64,000 nt of DNA from Gadus chalcogrammus (taxonomy: Eukaryota > Chordata > Actinopteri > Gadiformes > Gadidae), in contig NC_079419.1 of the NCBI RefSeq assembly GCF_026213295.1, positions 23,707,818 through 23,771,817 of the forward strand, read 5' to 3'. Below, in pieces: positions 43,761 to 56,540 of this stretch (positions within the stretch are counted from its first letter, which is position 1; each line of letters opens with the position of its first letter). A program made the translations under genes and the position numbers. Under the pieces are notes generated by a model, which did not search any database, had not been told where the DNA came from, and saw only the letters and a list, made by a program, of their open reading frames with translations.

Positions 43761-44409
43761 GTCCCGCACCATTACCAACGGGACGTATTGCGGATTTACC
43801 GACACCTGATCCCGCACCTTTGGCACCGGGACCGGTTGTGGACTCCCAGATCCCTGGTCCTTCTGGTGCTGGAGCACAGGGGACGTTCAACTGGCGGGAG
43901 AAAGTTTTTTTCTGACACCTCAGCGCCCACCGACCAGCGAAGCTGATGAGGACCCAGGGATCGCCGCATCGCTGGAGGACGCCACGGAGGAGGGCGCAGA
44001 GATCGCAGCGTCGCTGGAGGACGCAGAGATCGCCGCGTCGCTGGAGGAAGCCACTGAGGACGACGCAGAGATCGCCGCGTCGCTGGAGGATGCCGCTGAG
44101 GAGGACACGCACCGAACGGCGGGTTTGCAGCAGCTGAAACCGGCCAGTCAACCAGAACGGAGCAGCGGCAAGCGTAAAGCGAAGAGCCGTGTGAGCCAGG
44201 CGGGGGCGAAAACTGGGCGCAGAACGCGCTCTTTAGAGAGGAGTGGGGCGCTTTCTGGGAATGAATCAGAAATTGATTTTAACGAGTACCAGGAAGTGAC
44301 CATGGAGAATGTGCAGCAGCCGGTACAGGGGGAAAGTGTGGAGTTTCCAGGGAAGTTTGTTCGGAAGGGTAAGCAAAAAATTTCTGGACGACACAAAGGG
44401 TCAGCGTAA

Positions 44410-44633
44410 GATAAGCCTTACATCTTTCTTTCCTGACTATAATTTGTTTCTCTTCTCCTCTACTGCGGCTTTAAGGAATGCCACCATGAAAGAGCTTACC
44501 ATACAGAAGCGTTTCCGCATCAAGAAACTGCAGAGTACAGTAAGGGCTGAATTAAGTAGTCAGGCCAAATCCACAGTACCTCCCAATTAGTGTTCATAAC
44601 TTGTTTTTACGGTTGGTTTTTCTTACCATCTTC
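44410..44633 (+). other. Spacer between ORF1 and ORF2 of the Tx1-clade LINE
   Basis: About 220 bp with an overlapping short frame (44309-44590) of uncertain meaning. No promoter recognised. Confidence 0.4.
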
Positions 44634-47600
44634 ATGGCCATTATTCTTGGGACCCTAAACATCAATAGCTGAAGAAATGCTAAGAAAAGAGCGGCACTAC
44701 TGGAATACATTCATCTTAAACAGTCCTCTGTTATCTTTTTACAAGAGTGTCACTCCGACCAAGATAACCAGCCTCAGTGGGAAATGGAATGGAAGGGACC
44801 AGTGTTTTTGAGTCATGGTTCTAGTGTTAGTGCTGGAGTAGCTACTCTTCTCTCTCCTGGTCTACCTTGGCAAGGTTTGTCTCATGTACGCATAATAGCA
44901 GGACGCCTACATAGGGTTGATGCCTCCTTAGATGGAATGGTTTTGTCTTTCTTCAATATCTATGCTCCTTGCCTAGGCCAGGAGAGATCTGGTTTTTTTA
45001 AAGCACTGTCTGACGCACTAAAAAGCTGCCCCCCAGATAATGTTCTTATTCTAAGTGGGGATATTAACTCCACACTGGACCACACTTTGGATAGGAACCA
45101 TGAAGAGCCTCATCCCCAATCAGCCAATGAGACCGTATTTATGTCAGAAAAGAAGACCAGTATCACCCCGATGGGCCTGTCTGACCATCACTATGTCACT
45201 GTGTCAATTGTCACCAAACTTTATAGGCCGAAGAGCCCGTACTGGCGTTTTAACAGTAGGTTACTTCAGGATCAGGGGTTTGTGAGTTCTTTCACCTTTT
45301 TTTGGGAGACCTGGAGGGTGGAGAAAGCACGATGTAAGTCCCTAACACAGTGGTGGGACCCTGGGAAAGTCCAGATTAGATTGTTTTGTCAGCAATATAC
45401 CGCAAATTCCACCAGAGAGGTAAAGGAAAAACTTGAAGCTCTAGAACAAGAGATTTTATTTATAACTGTGAAGGCCAGTGGTAGGGATATGGCAGGTTTT
45501 GAGACCTATCTGAACCAGAATAAGTTGCAACTCAGGAGCCTTCTGGAGGATAGGGGGGAGGGGGCAATAGTGAGAGCCCGCTATTTACTTTATGCAGACA
45601 TGGATGGCCCCACAAATTTTTTCTTTGGACTGGAGAAGCGGACATCAAAAACTGAACATATGCAGTGTCTCAAGCTCCCTGGTGGAAGAGAAACAACTGA
45701 CCCAGCAGACATCAGGTCACTTTCAATGTTTTTTTTACGAAGATCTGTTTAGAGCTGAAGATTGTGATGTATCTGCGGGGGATGAGCTCCTGCAAGATCT
45801 ACCACGATTAGAAGAGGAGGAGGCCCTGAGTCTAGAGCACCCCCTCTCCTACAGTGAGCTCACTCAGGCGGTGCAACAGCAGAACTCTGGCCGGTCGCCT
45901 GGTTTAGATGGTCTGTCGGGTGAATTCTACAAGGCTTTCTGGTCTCTTTTAGGGCCTGACCTGCATACCGTCCTCCAGGAGTCTGTTGAACAGGGAAATC
46001 TCCCTTTGAGTTGTCGCAGGGCAGTCCTGTCTTTGCTCCCCAAAAAAGGGGATTTGGGATACTTAAAAAATTGGCGCCCTGTCTCCCTCCTATGCGTGGA
46101 CGCAAAGATTTTCTCCAGAGCACACACCAACAGGTTAAAGGCTGTAGTAGGCTCAGTGGTCCATAGAGATCAAACATACTGTATCCCAAATCGATCGATT
46201 TTTGATAACCTGTTTCTGGTTCGTGACATCATAACCACAGCAGTCTATCATCAACTGAACCTGGGCCTTCTCTACTTAGACCAGGAGAAGGCTTTTGATC
46301 GGGTCGATCATGGTTTTCTGTTTAGAACTTTGGAGGCTTTTGGGTTTGGTCCAGTTTTCATAGGCCTCATCAAGTTGCTATATAAAGACATTTCTAGCAT
46401 CCTTAAGATAAACGGCTCACTCACCAGACCTTTCTCTGTGTTTAGAGGAATACGGCAGGGGTGTGGCCTCTTTGAGCTTCTTTATGCAATTTCTATTGAA
46501 CCTCTCCTTGTAATGCTGAGGGCACGCCTGAGCACCATCGCTGCACCAGGGATTCCACAGGCCCCTATCGTGTCACTTACAGCCTATGCGGACGACGTAA
46601 CAGTGATTTTGCAGTCGCAGGAGGATGTGCAGGTGCTTTCCCAGGTTTTACAAACCTACCAAAGAGCCGCATCCGCTAAGGTTAACTGGGAGAAATGTTC
46701 TTCCCTATTAATCTGAGATTGGCAGGACTCAACACCACCGGTTCTGCCACAACGTTGTGCCTGGAATTTGGAGGGGTTTAAATTTTTGGGGGTATATCTG
46801 GGAACGGTTGGATATATGAGTAAGAACTGGGAGGGGATGGAGGAGAAGATAACAGGTCGGTTGCAACGCTGGAGGTGGACTTTACCGCAGCTCTCATATA
46901 GAGGGCGGGTGCTGGTGGTCAATAACCTGGCGGCATCAATGTTGTGGCACAAAGCGTTTGTACTTGACCCCCCTGTCTCAATCCTCTGTAGTCTCCAAAA
47001 GGCTTTTGTAAATGTATCTGGGATGGCTATCATTGGCTGGCCCCGGGGGTTTTGTGTCTGCCAGTGGCTGAAGGAGGGCAGGGACTGATTCACCTGTCAA
47101 GCAAGGTTGCCTCCATGAGACTACAGACAGCTCAATGTCTCCTCTATGCACCGGACAGTGTGCTTTGGGTTTCCTTTGCAAGGTCAGTGATGTATGGCAT
47201 CAGGGCTTTTTCACTGGACAGACATTTCTTTCTGATGGCGAATTTTCAATGGATACAAGGGTTTCATCTACCTTTTTTCTATAAATCTGTTTTGGAAGCA
47301 TGGAATATACTAACTGTGTCTAGAACTCCGGATCAAAACTATGGTACAGAAGAGCTCCTTTTTTTTAATCTTCTCATGCCCACTCAGGAGAGAGTCGGGG
47401 ATAGCCTGATCTTGCCAAGCTGGGAGACCTGCTGGACCATGAGAATGGGAGGTGGAAGTTGGCACTGGAGGTTAGTGCCCAGACTGGACTGAGGTCTCTG
47501 CGCCTGGTGGCTGACCTGTTGGGTAGGCTCAGACTCTCCCTCCCGACCAGTCTGTGCTGCAGCAAACAGCGTTGTAGCTGGAACACCAGAACAGGTGGCT

Positions 47601-47995
47601 TTCTCTGATCTTCGGATATCTCCCAGGTGTGCATCGAGAGGAGGGGGACACCTGTTGACTTTTAATGCTCTTACTGATTTAAGTTTAGCCTCAGTTGAAC
47701 GAAAGTCACTTAATAACATATGCAGCATATCCTTGTTTTTCAATCAGCTGGTCAGTAGTCCAGACACCAAGTGGCGGGAACACGGACAGTTTCCACCAGA
47801 CTTTTCTCCCACATGGCGGTTGCTGTGGGGGATTTGCAGTGGCGCGTCCTTCACTTGGCCATCCCAACTAATCGCTTTGTCTCTAGGTTCAACTATGACG
47901 TCATGCCAACCTGCCCTTTCTGCCCGGCCTCGGACACGGTTTTTCATTTTTTCACTGAATGCTTTTTAACCACAATCTGTTTGTTTCCTCAATGA
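44634..47995 (+). pseudogene. Tx1-clade LINE ORF2 (endonuclease, RT, C-terminal Cys motif), broken
   Basis: ATG at 44634 reads MAIILGTLNINS, the usual endonuclease opening, followed by a stop. Then come LQECHSD (degenerate QETH), FFNIYAP, LSGDINSTLD and SDHHYVTV (about 45180). The endonuclease has lost an internal block between DRNHEEP and the SDHH region. A frameshift near 45725 precedes the RT, open at 45592-46716: SGRSPGLDGLSGEFYK, NWRPVSLLCVD, LDQEKAFDRVDH, GIRQGC and catalytic YADD at 46585-46596. C-terminal pieces continue in several frames to about 47960 with CPFCPASDTVFHFFTEC, the CCHC-like motif. Confidence 0.88.
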
Positions 47996-48175
47996 GGTAC
48001 ACTAAGGGGAGAAAAGGGGAATGCACATTGGCAAATTTCCTATTTGGGCAGGCAAAGCTGGCCATCTATAAAACCCACAAGACTGAGATGGAGGAGGGCA
48101 ATGGGAAAGACTTGGTGGGGGTGTTTAAATCGATGGTCAGGACCAGGGTGGCAGCTGATTTTGCATACCTTAAAA

Positions 48176-48579
48176 CATTGGTTCTCAAAGTGCGGCCCGC
48201 GGGCCAATGGCGGCCCGCAGAAACATTCCTGGCGGCCCGCAAAGACATACAGATGTAAGTTAAAATATATATTAATATTAATTTGAACAAAATAAATAAA
48301 TATAAAGAGAAAAGTCGACTATCTCTAGCTAATTAAATCCTGTTATATTTGTTAGTTTTAATCCGACTGTACATTACTTTGAAAGGATGAACCTCAGTTT
48401 CTTGATTTAGACCTCACTTGACCTCACTCCCAGAGGTCAAGAGGTCCACGGTGCAATGTTTTTTTTCACCACTGGGATGATGACGGCGTTTCCCGCCAAT
48501 TATTTTTCCTTTGGCGGCCCTTAGTCAAATTCTGGGTTCCTAAATTGGCCCTCAGCTGTCAAAACTTTGAGAACCCCTG
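48176..48579. mobile_element. hAT-type non-autonomous element, 404 bp
   Basis: Left end CATTGGTTCTCAAAGTG, right end AACTTTGAGAACCCCTG, inverted with a few mismatches. CCTTAAAA is duplicated at 48168-48175 and 48580-48587. GCGGCCCGC repeats near the left end resemble those of the element at 57403-58259, so the two may be related families. It interrupts the 3' part of the Tx1-clade LINE. Confidence 0.93.
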
Positions 48580-48806
48580 CCTTAAAATGACTGATGAGCT
48601 TTTGTTTTTCAATCAGCGGTGGTACATTGGTGGTGCTATATGTTCAGTGGACTCCACTGATGGAATCTCTTTCCGGTTTTAGCTGAAATAGTTTTTATTT
48701 TTTAGCTTTTGTTCTTTTGATTTAACAGAAAGGAAAGATGAGGTACGTTCTTTTTTGATGTATCACATGTCGGATTGATGAAATAAAAGTATTTAAAAAG
48801 TCAAAG

Positions 48807-49050
48807 TCTCTCTCTCTCTCCCTCTCCCAACTCTCTGTCTCTCTTTCTCTCTCCTCCTGATCCCTCTCTCTCTCTCTTTGTCTCTCTCCCTTTGTCTCTC
48901 TCTCTCCCTCTCCCTCTCCCAACTCTCTGTCTCTCTTTCTCTCCCTCTCCCAACTCTCTCCCTCTCTTTCTCTCTCCTCCTGATCCCTCTCTCTCCCTCC
49001 CCCATCTCTCTCTCTCTCCTCCTGATCCCTCTCTCTCATATCTCCCTCCC

Positions 49051-49106
<56 letters not shown>

Positions 49107-49160
49107 TTTTTTCTCTCTCTCTCTCTCTCTCCCTCTCTTTCTCTCTCTCTCTGATCCCTA
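48807..49160. repeat. (TC)n-rich array, right flank of Tx1-clade LINE
   Basis: Imperfect TC repeats with interspersed CCCTCTCCCAACTCTCTG and CTCCTGATCCCTCTC units. Begins directly after the LINE's 3' end (AAAAAGTCAAAG). Confidence 0.95.
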
Positions 49161-50054
49161 TCTCCTGCCTCCCGCCTCCTTCACACCACTCCACCACACT
49201 CCTCTCCTCCATGTGCTATACACCTGGATTGTCACCTCATTATTTTCTTGTCTGTTTGTGTGTGTATATTTCCTTCCTTTCACTGCCTTTATCTAAAATG
49301 CACACATTTTGTATTAATAATCCTTGTAAAATGTTATTCAATGAGAGGCTAGTCTACTAAGCAATCTACATACTTAAGTCATCTCAGATTTGAAACACAT
49401 TGCAAGAGCTGCTAAGTCCATGAATAGCACAAGTTATATCCCAGGATAGTTAACAATACTAACTATTTCCAAGTGAATCAAACAGAGTACCATACGAGCG
49501 GACAGGTGCCCTCAGACAGGAAGGAGAAGGTAACCCAGCTGTCAGAACCCGATAAATAGTGAATGGCCTGCTCTATTTACTTCACACCATGCCATAAACC
49601 GGATACACAGGTCCGCCTGGATGTTTGTATCATGATAATGTGCAGGTTCTTTCCTTAATGCCAAGCCTCAGACTCTGTACTCGGCTCCCCGAGTTTGCCA
49701 CCAGCTCCAATGTATCCAATCTTGTTGATAGACAGACGGACACATGCTGCATTATTGATGTGGGCATGCACCTGAGGGGTCGGAGGTGTGAGGAGGTGGA
49801 GTGTGAGGAGGTGGAGATGTATGCAGCAGCGCACACGTCTCCCTCTGAAGTGGCGTCCCTTGATTAAACATAGTGTACTTAGTATACTCCCTGCATTTTC
49901 ATGTATACTTATAGTCTACTACATTTTCTCAAGAGATGCAAATACCTGCATGACGAGTCCACGTCACCTCTCGCCCGCCCTGGCCTTCCATAGACGGAGA
50001 AAGATTGAACACATCTCAGAAGAATTCAGTTTTGAACAGGGTTCACGTTGTCAT
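49161..50054. other. Unassigned intronic sequence
   Basis: No gene recognised; GGAGGTGTGAGGAGGTGGAG near 49783-49820 is a short imperfect repeat. Confidence 0.4.
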
Positions 50055-50136
<82 letters not shown>

Positions 50137-50137
50137 T
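50055..50137. repeat. (ATAG)n microsatellite
   Basis: About 20 perfect ATAG units. Confidence 0.97.
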
Positions 50138-53100
50138 AGTAAGCTGTTGATTAACAAGTCTTTCCATACCGCCCTGCAGTGGGGAGCTGTCAGATAGGCC
50201 GAAGCAGTCAAACTACTACCCAACTCCAGCCTAGCAACAAAGTCCAGACATTGATAGATGGAGGGACGGATTGGGGGCAGGGCAGGGCAAGGGAATGGAT
50301 GGAGTCAGGTAGAGGAGGTGCAGACAGAGATGCAGCGATGATGAGTTACAGAGAGAGAGATGGACAGTGAGTGCTTCTCCTATGCAGAGATGGAAAGTTT
50401 TTTGAGCCTCTGGAGAAGGCATGGCACCTTGGGTCAGTACAGAGGTGGGAGACTGACAGACAAACGGATGGAGTGTGACAAGGAGATGGAAGCGGAGAAT
50501 AAGCAGATCCTTAAAGGCTATTATGTAGAGGAAGGCTGGACGCGGCCGAGAAGAGTCATGGGAGAGCTGTTGGAGAGAGTTCTGATGTTTGCATTCAGAG
50601 CGGAGCGATGTGCCAAGGGTACTGGATAATGGCAGGAAGCGGAGGGTCAAAGCTCATGAATATTTAAGCTTGGCTTGCACTTTATGTATTTTCGGTACAC
50701 CTGCAAAACCATGTTTTCTTTACTTATATGCTTTCGCAAAGGTGAAAACCTTTATGTTCGTAGTCATGTAAACATTTTTGTTTTTTTCATTCGAATAATG
50801 CATAATATATTTCCCTACACAATCAATCGCTTAATCACATTAGATATTCAAACGATTTCCTTTCCTTGCGTAAAGGTTGGTCAAGAGTAACCTATGCTAA
50901 AGGAAGGTTAAAGAATGCATCAAGGCACCTTTCCTAACCATTTTTAGAATACGAACCACCTTTTCTCCAAGTACTTCCGGGTCATCTCCATCGGAAAGGA
51001 ATGCAAAAAAATTTATTGGTTCAGTATCCAACCCTGCTTCCAGCACACAAGTTGAGGGGGGATGACATCCCCCTTTGGAATTAAAATGATCAAAATCATC
51101 CCCCTTCTGAAACAGCCATCCCCCCTTCCCATCCCCTTTTATTTTATCAATTAATGTGGAAATATTACCGCTATTTCATTATAGCGGTTTCCTTTTTCAA
51201 TTCGGCGCAAGCAACGTTACTTTTCCCAGGGACAGATTTGACAGCGATACTTCATTCTCGGGCAGCATGCTATTGCGCAAGCACGCAGGCGTACTTGCGC
51301 AATAGTGCCTCCACGAGCTCTCATTCCACACCGTACGAAACAGACACTGGTAGCGTGAAGCAGTCTCTGCATCTCCGACATCGCTTCCGCAGGCAACTCT
51401 GTCCCCTTTTCTCCCTTTCATTCCAACCCGTGAGCAACGCTAGTCTCCCTTCTCTTCCGAATGCATTTTTGAAAAAAAAGAATAAGAATCAGTTTCTAAA
51501 ATCCTTAAATGTGAAGCATGCCTCCGAATCGTGTGATGCGTCCGATCAGCTGCGTTTTTGGGGATAAAATAAGAGCGATGACATGACAGTAGTCATCGCT
51601 CTTATTTGCGACCATTTGCGACCAAGAGAAGCCTGGTCGCAAATGGAATGAGAAAGCGCACAGCCTTGTCTGAAAGTGCAGGATATTCGCTGCGTCGCTG
51701 CACCCAAAAGTCCAGAAATGTCTGGCCTCTGAAGGCAGACTTCAACGTCTCGTCACAGGACGATTTTGTACAATTTTTGCTTCCCCTACTCATCGTCACA
51801 GCAGTTAGTCAATGCAGGTTTAAGATCATTGCATATGATGGGTACATGCAAAACATTTTTTTAACGGTTGCTTCATCTTCAAAAAATTGCTTCAAAAAAT
51901 CGTTCATACGCCGCGTACCACTAGAGGGCGCTCGCGTACCACCAGTGGTACGCACAGATTGAGAACGGCTGTTCTAGATGATCCAGTTGATTGAACACAC
52001 CCATAACGTGAGGGTGCGTGACACTCTAACTGGAATTAGTATGAGGGATGGGGTCGGCATTCCTGACTGTCGTCACGCCACGGCAGCAATTGTAGCCATC
52101 ACCGTTTGAGGTCTTGGCTTCCTCTCTGCCGTCGCCCACCAGCCTCACCACAACTCTTCCGTTACTCTGTCATCAAGCCACTGCGCCTGCTGTATCTCAT
52201 TGTTTGGGTCTCAGCTGAGCAGCAGCTGATCGAAGCTGGCGTCATTGAGCTAGTTGACGCTAGGGCTGTGCCGATTATTTAATAGTCGTCCTGACTGCCA
52301 GACCGCATGGCGGTTCACATGCTACACTCGGCTTTCCAATTCAGGATGGGGGAGGGGAGAGAGGGGAGAGGAGAGGTGTATTTGGATAATAGGCTGCATT
52401 CGGCTTGTGGATATCCATATAGCAAGGGAAATCTGGCTCTTAGATATGGACCTTGTCAGAAACAAAGTTTAACAATACCTGTTAGGTGCCATTTTTGACC
52501 TCCCTGCTTGGAAAGGTTGATGGAACAGTGTAACAGGACACTGTTCAGATGTAACACACCACCATCCTGGCCACTGTCTCTGCAGGAGCTAAAGGCAGCC
52601 TCTGAGCGGGACCCAGTCCTCTACTGGGTCTCTCTTCTCTCACCAAGAATATCACCACAGATAACGGCCCTCAAAGTCCCTGCCGATTTCGCTACACGCC
52701 TTATAAGCATCCATCATGTTCAACCTGTGTATTCTCAATCCCATGCCCACTGCAGTGTTTAACACCGTTTCGTTACCTCGTCCAAGGATGCTCCTTCACA
52801 CAGGCCATCCGTCAAAATCCATGTGCCCCAGGCGTCTTCCCATCCTCTCTCATGCTGGGACGGGACCTCTACCGGCACCTCGACAGGCTTGTTCCTCTGG
52901 GGTTAGAGCCTCAGCCAACAGAAGCAGATGAAGCAACCATTTCACAAGTCAAAACCAGCCAGGGTGCCAGATTTCGCCACCTCAGACTGGGGGAGTGTCC
53001 CTAGGACTTACCGGGACAATAAAATGGCGTCATACTGGTCCTCTCCTTACAAGTCAACCATCAACTGGATCCCAGCCAACTACCTTCTCAACAATGGCAC

Positions 53101-53929
53101 TCACCATCTCCCAAAGGAGCCACCTCCGCCACACACATCCCGAGCCATACCGTCAGCATGGCAGGAGACACTCCTCAGCTGCCTCAGCTTTATGTCCCCC
53201 TGCCTGCACACGTTCGAGCCCTGGAAACAACCTTTCATCTTGAAATCCTGCCGGGAGGAGGAAATGTTATGTCTGTTCACTGGGTCATCAGTGATGCAGT
53301 GAGTTATTTCATATTACTGCAATCATTGAGTTATGCCTGAGTGATTCTTTGGTCTGTCTGTTGGTGTCCTCAAGTAGTAAATCAGTAAGGTGATCCTTCT
53401 TAAAACAAAACCCCACCCCCTGATATAGTGTGAAATATCTTCCTGTAAGTTACTTTCCATTGTCAGATCCCAAGGTAGCGAACATCAAACATACTCAACA
53501 TGAAAGCACAAATGATACTGCATAAGATCTTATGAAAATACAATCTATGGCAATCTTGTAGATACAATACACAAACTGTATGGAAAAAAAATTCTCGCAG
53601 TTTTAACTCTGTACGCTATAGAATTTGTTGGAGCTTTTACATTGTGAACATTTTCCCTATGCAGCGTTTTCTTTGATTTGTTGAGCAGAACCATGTGGGA
53701 TGGGGAAGATTGCCCTGAATATAGGATAACTTTTTTTTAAAAAGGTCAATTTTTTCCTGAAATGGAAATATGGTAATATACCTCTTTTGTAGTCAAACAC
53801 ACTATATGTATATCCTATCTTTACTTTTAATAATTTGTTTCTTTACTTTCAAATAGGAAACAGTATTGATTATTTTAACAATGAACTCAACCATATTCAC
53901 TTTGGGTCTTGGAAATGTAACCTCCTTTT
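50138..53929. other. Intronic sequence with old repeat fragments
   Basis: No intact gene. 51595-51650 has short inverted copies around GACCATTTGCGACCA and GGTCGCAAATGG. 51908-51968 ends GTACGCACAGATTGAGAACGGCTG, which resembles the right end of a hAT element whose left end I could not find. 52200-53300 has scattered short frames with a faint retrotransposon flavour (for example a TDNGPQ stretch near 52655), too weak to name. Confidence 0.35.
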
Positions 53930-54431
53930 CATTGAATGCCGTGTCTGACGGATGGGGGAGTGGTATTTGCCGACGGAGCCAAGATCTGAATGGCTGACGG
54001 ATCCGTTGCAGACTGAAAAGTAAACATTTTATCAACTTCTGAACGCAGGAGACGGAGCTGACGGAACAGACGGACCCACAATGCAGTTCGGGATCGCCCC
54101 ATGCAAAGTCAATGAGATCCGTCAACGGACGGATGCAGTGGGCAACAACCGTTACGCCTCGTGCCGACTGTCAGTCAAAGGACTCAGAAGGCGTGGCTGA
54201 CGGATGGGGGAGGTTTCCAGGGTCGTCAGAGCCCGAGTAGTGTCAAAGTGCTTAAATTTGCATACGTGATCTGATTGGATGACGGATCCGTCGCTGCCGA
54301 AAAAGTTGACCATGTTTCATCTTTTTGACGGATCCTTCAGCGCACGGATCCATAATGCATTGTGCGTCCGTCCCCATTCAAAGTCAATGGGGATCAGTCA
54401 ACGGACGGAGGCAGTTGGCACGAGGCGTTAC
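53930..54431. repeat. TGACGGATCC repeat pair with inverted GTTACGCCTCGTGCC ends
   Basis: TGACGGATGGGGGAG occurs near 53947 and 54201, and TGACGGATCC-type motifs many times. 54151 GTTACGCCTCGTGCC and 54417-54431 GGCACGAGGCGTTAC are exact inverses, bounding 281 bp. The left segment (53930-54150) is a diverged copy of the interior. Probably an old MITE family; the class is unknown. Confidence 0.6.
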
Positions 54432-54489
54432 TGTCCTTCTCAACACTCTCTGATCTCACTAAAAGGCTAGCAGCACGAAATCAGGGGAT

Positions 54490-54605
54490 ATTTACAATAG
54501 AAAAAAACTGTGATTAATCGCGAGTTAACTATGCAATTAATGCGATTAATCAAGATTAAATATTTTAATCGCTTGACAGCACTAATTTATATATATAGTA
54601 TAGTA
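54490..54605. repeat. Partial copy of the TA-flanked repeat seen at 19195-21010
   Basis: ATTAATCGCGAGTTAACTA, GATTAATCAAG and CTTGACAGCACTAA followed by TATATATATA, matching the right end of the earlier element. Confidence 0.6.
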
Positions 54606-56306
54606 TAGGCCGGGCATAGTGTAGGGTTCTCCCGACACAACAAAAAGTGTCGCTGCGCAATCATCTTTCATCTTAAATAGGGCTGTAGTGACGAAGATAT
54701 TACATTTTTAAACGGTCTAATTGGTTAAAACATGTTTTATTGGATAACAATTCAAAGCAAAACTGCAAGTAAGCGGCTTTCGGATCCACTCTTGGTCAGA
54801 ATCTGACTCGCTCACGGCAGAGTCTACAATATTTGACAATACTACATGGCTGGGACCCAATTGCTTAGGGTGCCATGAAATGAAAAAGTTAGTCGAGAAT
54901 GTCAGTCTTGAGCCCGGCCGGGACAGACGCTACCAAACGAACCGTACAAACCATAAACCCCAAATCGTGACCTGCGAACCCCACGGTGTGGATGTTTTAT
55001 TTGAAGGCGTTCTACCCCTAGTCTCTGCCCTTACTGGAGCTACTGGGCTGGTAATGGGAGCATATTATTCAGCCATTTATTATGTTGACATTTCTTCATA
55101 GTCATTGAGGAGACTCTTTTGTCCAAAGTGAAATTGGATTCAAATGTATTCGGGGAGCAGATATAGGTTAGGAAACTTAGGAATCTTGCTTAATGTGGTC
55201 ATTGTCTACAGGGTAGGCTTCAGACATTTAGAATCAAACCCAGAACCTTTCTGGTTGGGAGCAAATACACAACCACGGTTTTCCTTCCTATGTTTTACCA
55301 ACTGTTGTTCCCAGGACTGCAATAGCAGCAACGGTATCCACTGAAATTTCGAACAAGGTCCCTCAAATACGTATAGATCACGGGACCTGCCAAACAATTA
55401 CGGCTCCATCTTCTTCTTTGGCATTATTAAATTAATGCACCCTGATCTGAAGAGATCTAAATAGAGAAGGAGATAGAGGGACAAAGGCCCTGTCTTCTGT
55501 CTCCTCTCTCATGCAGAGCAAATGAATATAGCTTGTGTTGTGGCATGGTTTGTTTACCTCTTGTTTTTACAACAAAACAAACAATCCAGCGTACGCATTT
55601 CATTGCTACTAAATCAAGTTAACTATCTAGATGGGATAGTCCAGTGATTCAAATGTTTGGGGGTGGTGCCCTCGGAAATATAAAAACAAGGTAAATGATT
55701 TGAGGAAACAAATCACAGATCTTTTGGATGCTTTGGATGCATGGAGAGCTAATGACTTATTCATGGGAACAATGCCAACACACATGTGGATATTTTACAG
55801 AGGATGTACTGTCAAACACAGGGACGATTCTAGCTCTGTGGAGTACGAGCGATAGGTCGTTTTGGAGCGACTCTGAGAGAAGGCCGCCGACATTTGCTAA
55901 AGAAACTAATTCAGTGAAATTTGGGGTTGTTTAAAATGCATGAAAGGACTTCCATGTGATCCTTCTCAGTGATTCCATCATAACTAAGCTGGTCGTACAG
56001 AACTCCTCCTGTAACTGCCTGCCGTGTGGGTCCTTTTAGGAGAGGGGTGCGGACTGACTGCCTCTGGGCTGAGCAGGAGACCCCGAGACCCTTGAGTGCC
56101 TAGCCTGCCATTTAACACACAAAAGATTCAACCATGTCATCAAATCATATCCCCACGGAAACAAGTATGACTGCAATCCCCTTGCCACACATCCCCACGG
56201 GAGGAGGAAGTTATGTGAGAAGCAGCACCTCTCTCTGCTCCGCCTTCCGGTGGAGGAGCAGAGAATGGAAGAGCAACCTTCAGACCTACGGGGAGACCTC
56301 CCTTAC
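54606..56306. other. Unassigned intronic sequence near opsin exon
   Basis: No gene recognised. A SINE-like or old repeat fragment at about 55110-55255 resembles the one at 35310-35450. A 73-codon frame at 54880-55101 has no known family. Confidence 0.35.
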
Positions 56307-56540
56307 CTGCTTGTTCATGAAGATGTAGATGATGGGGTTGATGAAGGTGCTGGTCTTGGCCAGCAGCGAGGGCACGATGCTGGCCTCGGGCGTGACCAGG
56401 CCCAGGGGTCCGAAGGTGGCCAGCAGGGCGGTGACGCCGTAGGGAAGCCAACACAGCAGGTAGCACACCACCATGATCACCACCATCAGCAGCACACGCT
56501 GTTCCCGCCTGCGGCTCATCGCCGTATGAATGCCACTCAC
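56307..56540 (-). CDS. tmtops: TMT-type opsin, exon encoding TM6-TM7
   Basis: 234 bp, 78 codons, phase 0 at both ends. Acceptor CCCCCATGCAG precedes 56540; donor CAG|GTAAGG follows 56307. The product covers the end of cytoplasmic loop 3 (AMSRRREQRV), TM6 with CWLPY (residues 30-34 of the exon), loop 3 outside (FGPLGLVTPEASIVPS), and TM7. TM7 carries LLAKTSTF, whose lysine (exon residue 62) is the retinal Schiff-base residue, and NPIIY of the NPxxY motif. It ends FMNKQ, continued by FYRCF in the exon at 40048-40275. The retinal lysine identifies a light-sensitive opsin, and the sequence favours the TMT/encephalopsin group. TM1-TM5 exons are not seen in the window. Confidence 0.9.

Larger units (their letters stand above)
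41779..44409 (+). pseudogene. Tx1-clade LINE ORF1 (gag-like, CCHC knuckle), split by two hAT elements
   Basis: Coding sequence is recognised from about 41779. It resumes after hAT 41887-42114 with VEDVFIGNV-like sequence and runs through VVLSNVPPYFEDEILERIL, an RNA-binding-like region. The CCHC knuckle CFACGEHRHFRGSC follows at about 42558-42600. After the second hAT (42756-43760) comes an Ala/Glu-rich section of short repeats (IAASLEDA and relatives, about 43965-44100), then a basic tail, with a stop near 44407-44409. ORF1 proteins bind the LINE RNA. Frameshifts occur outside the insertions as well. Confidence 0.75.

Noticed and set aside
48722..49360. Ser/Leu-rich and Glu/Arg-rich frames
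   Set aside because: They lie across a (TC)n-rich array.
51908..51968. Right end of a hAT element (GATTGAGAACGGCTG)
   Set aside because: No matching left end or 8 bp duplication could be found, so no element is called.
52000..53340. Possible Gypsy-like polyprotein remains (a TDNGPQ stretch and a MLGRDLYRHLDRL stretch)
   Set aside because: Isolated short similarities in different frames without collinear neighbours; too weak to call.
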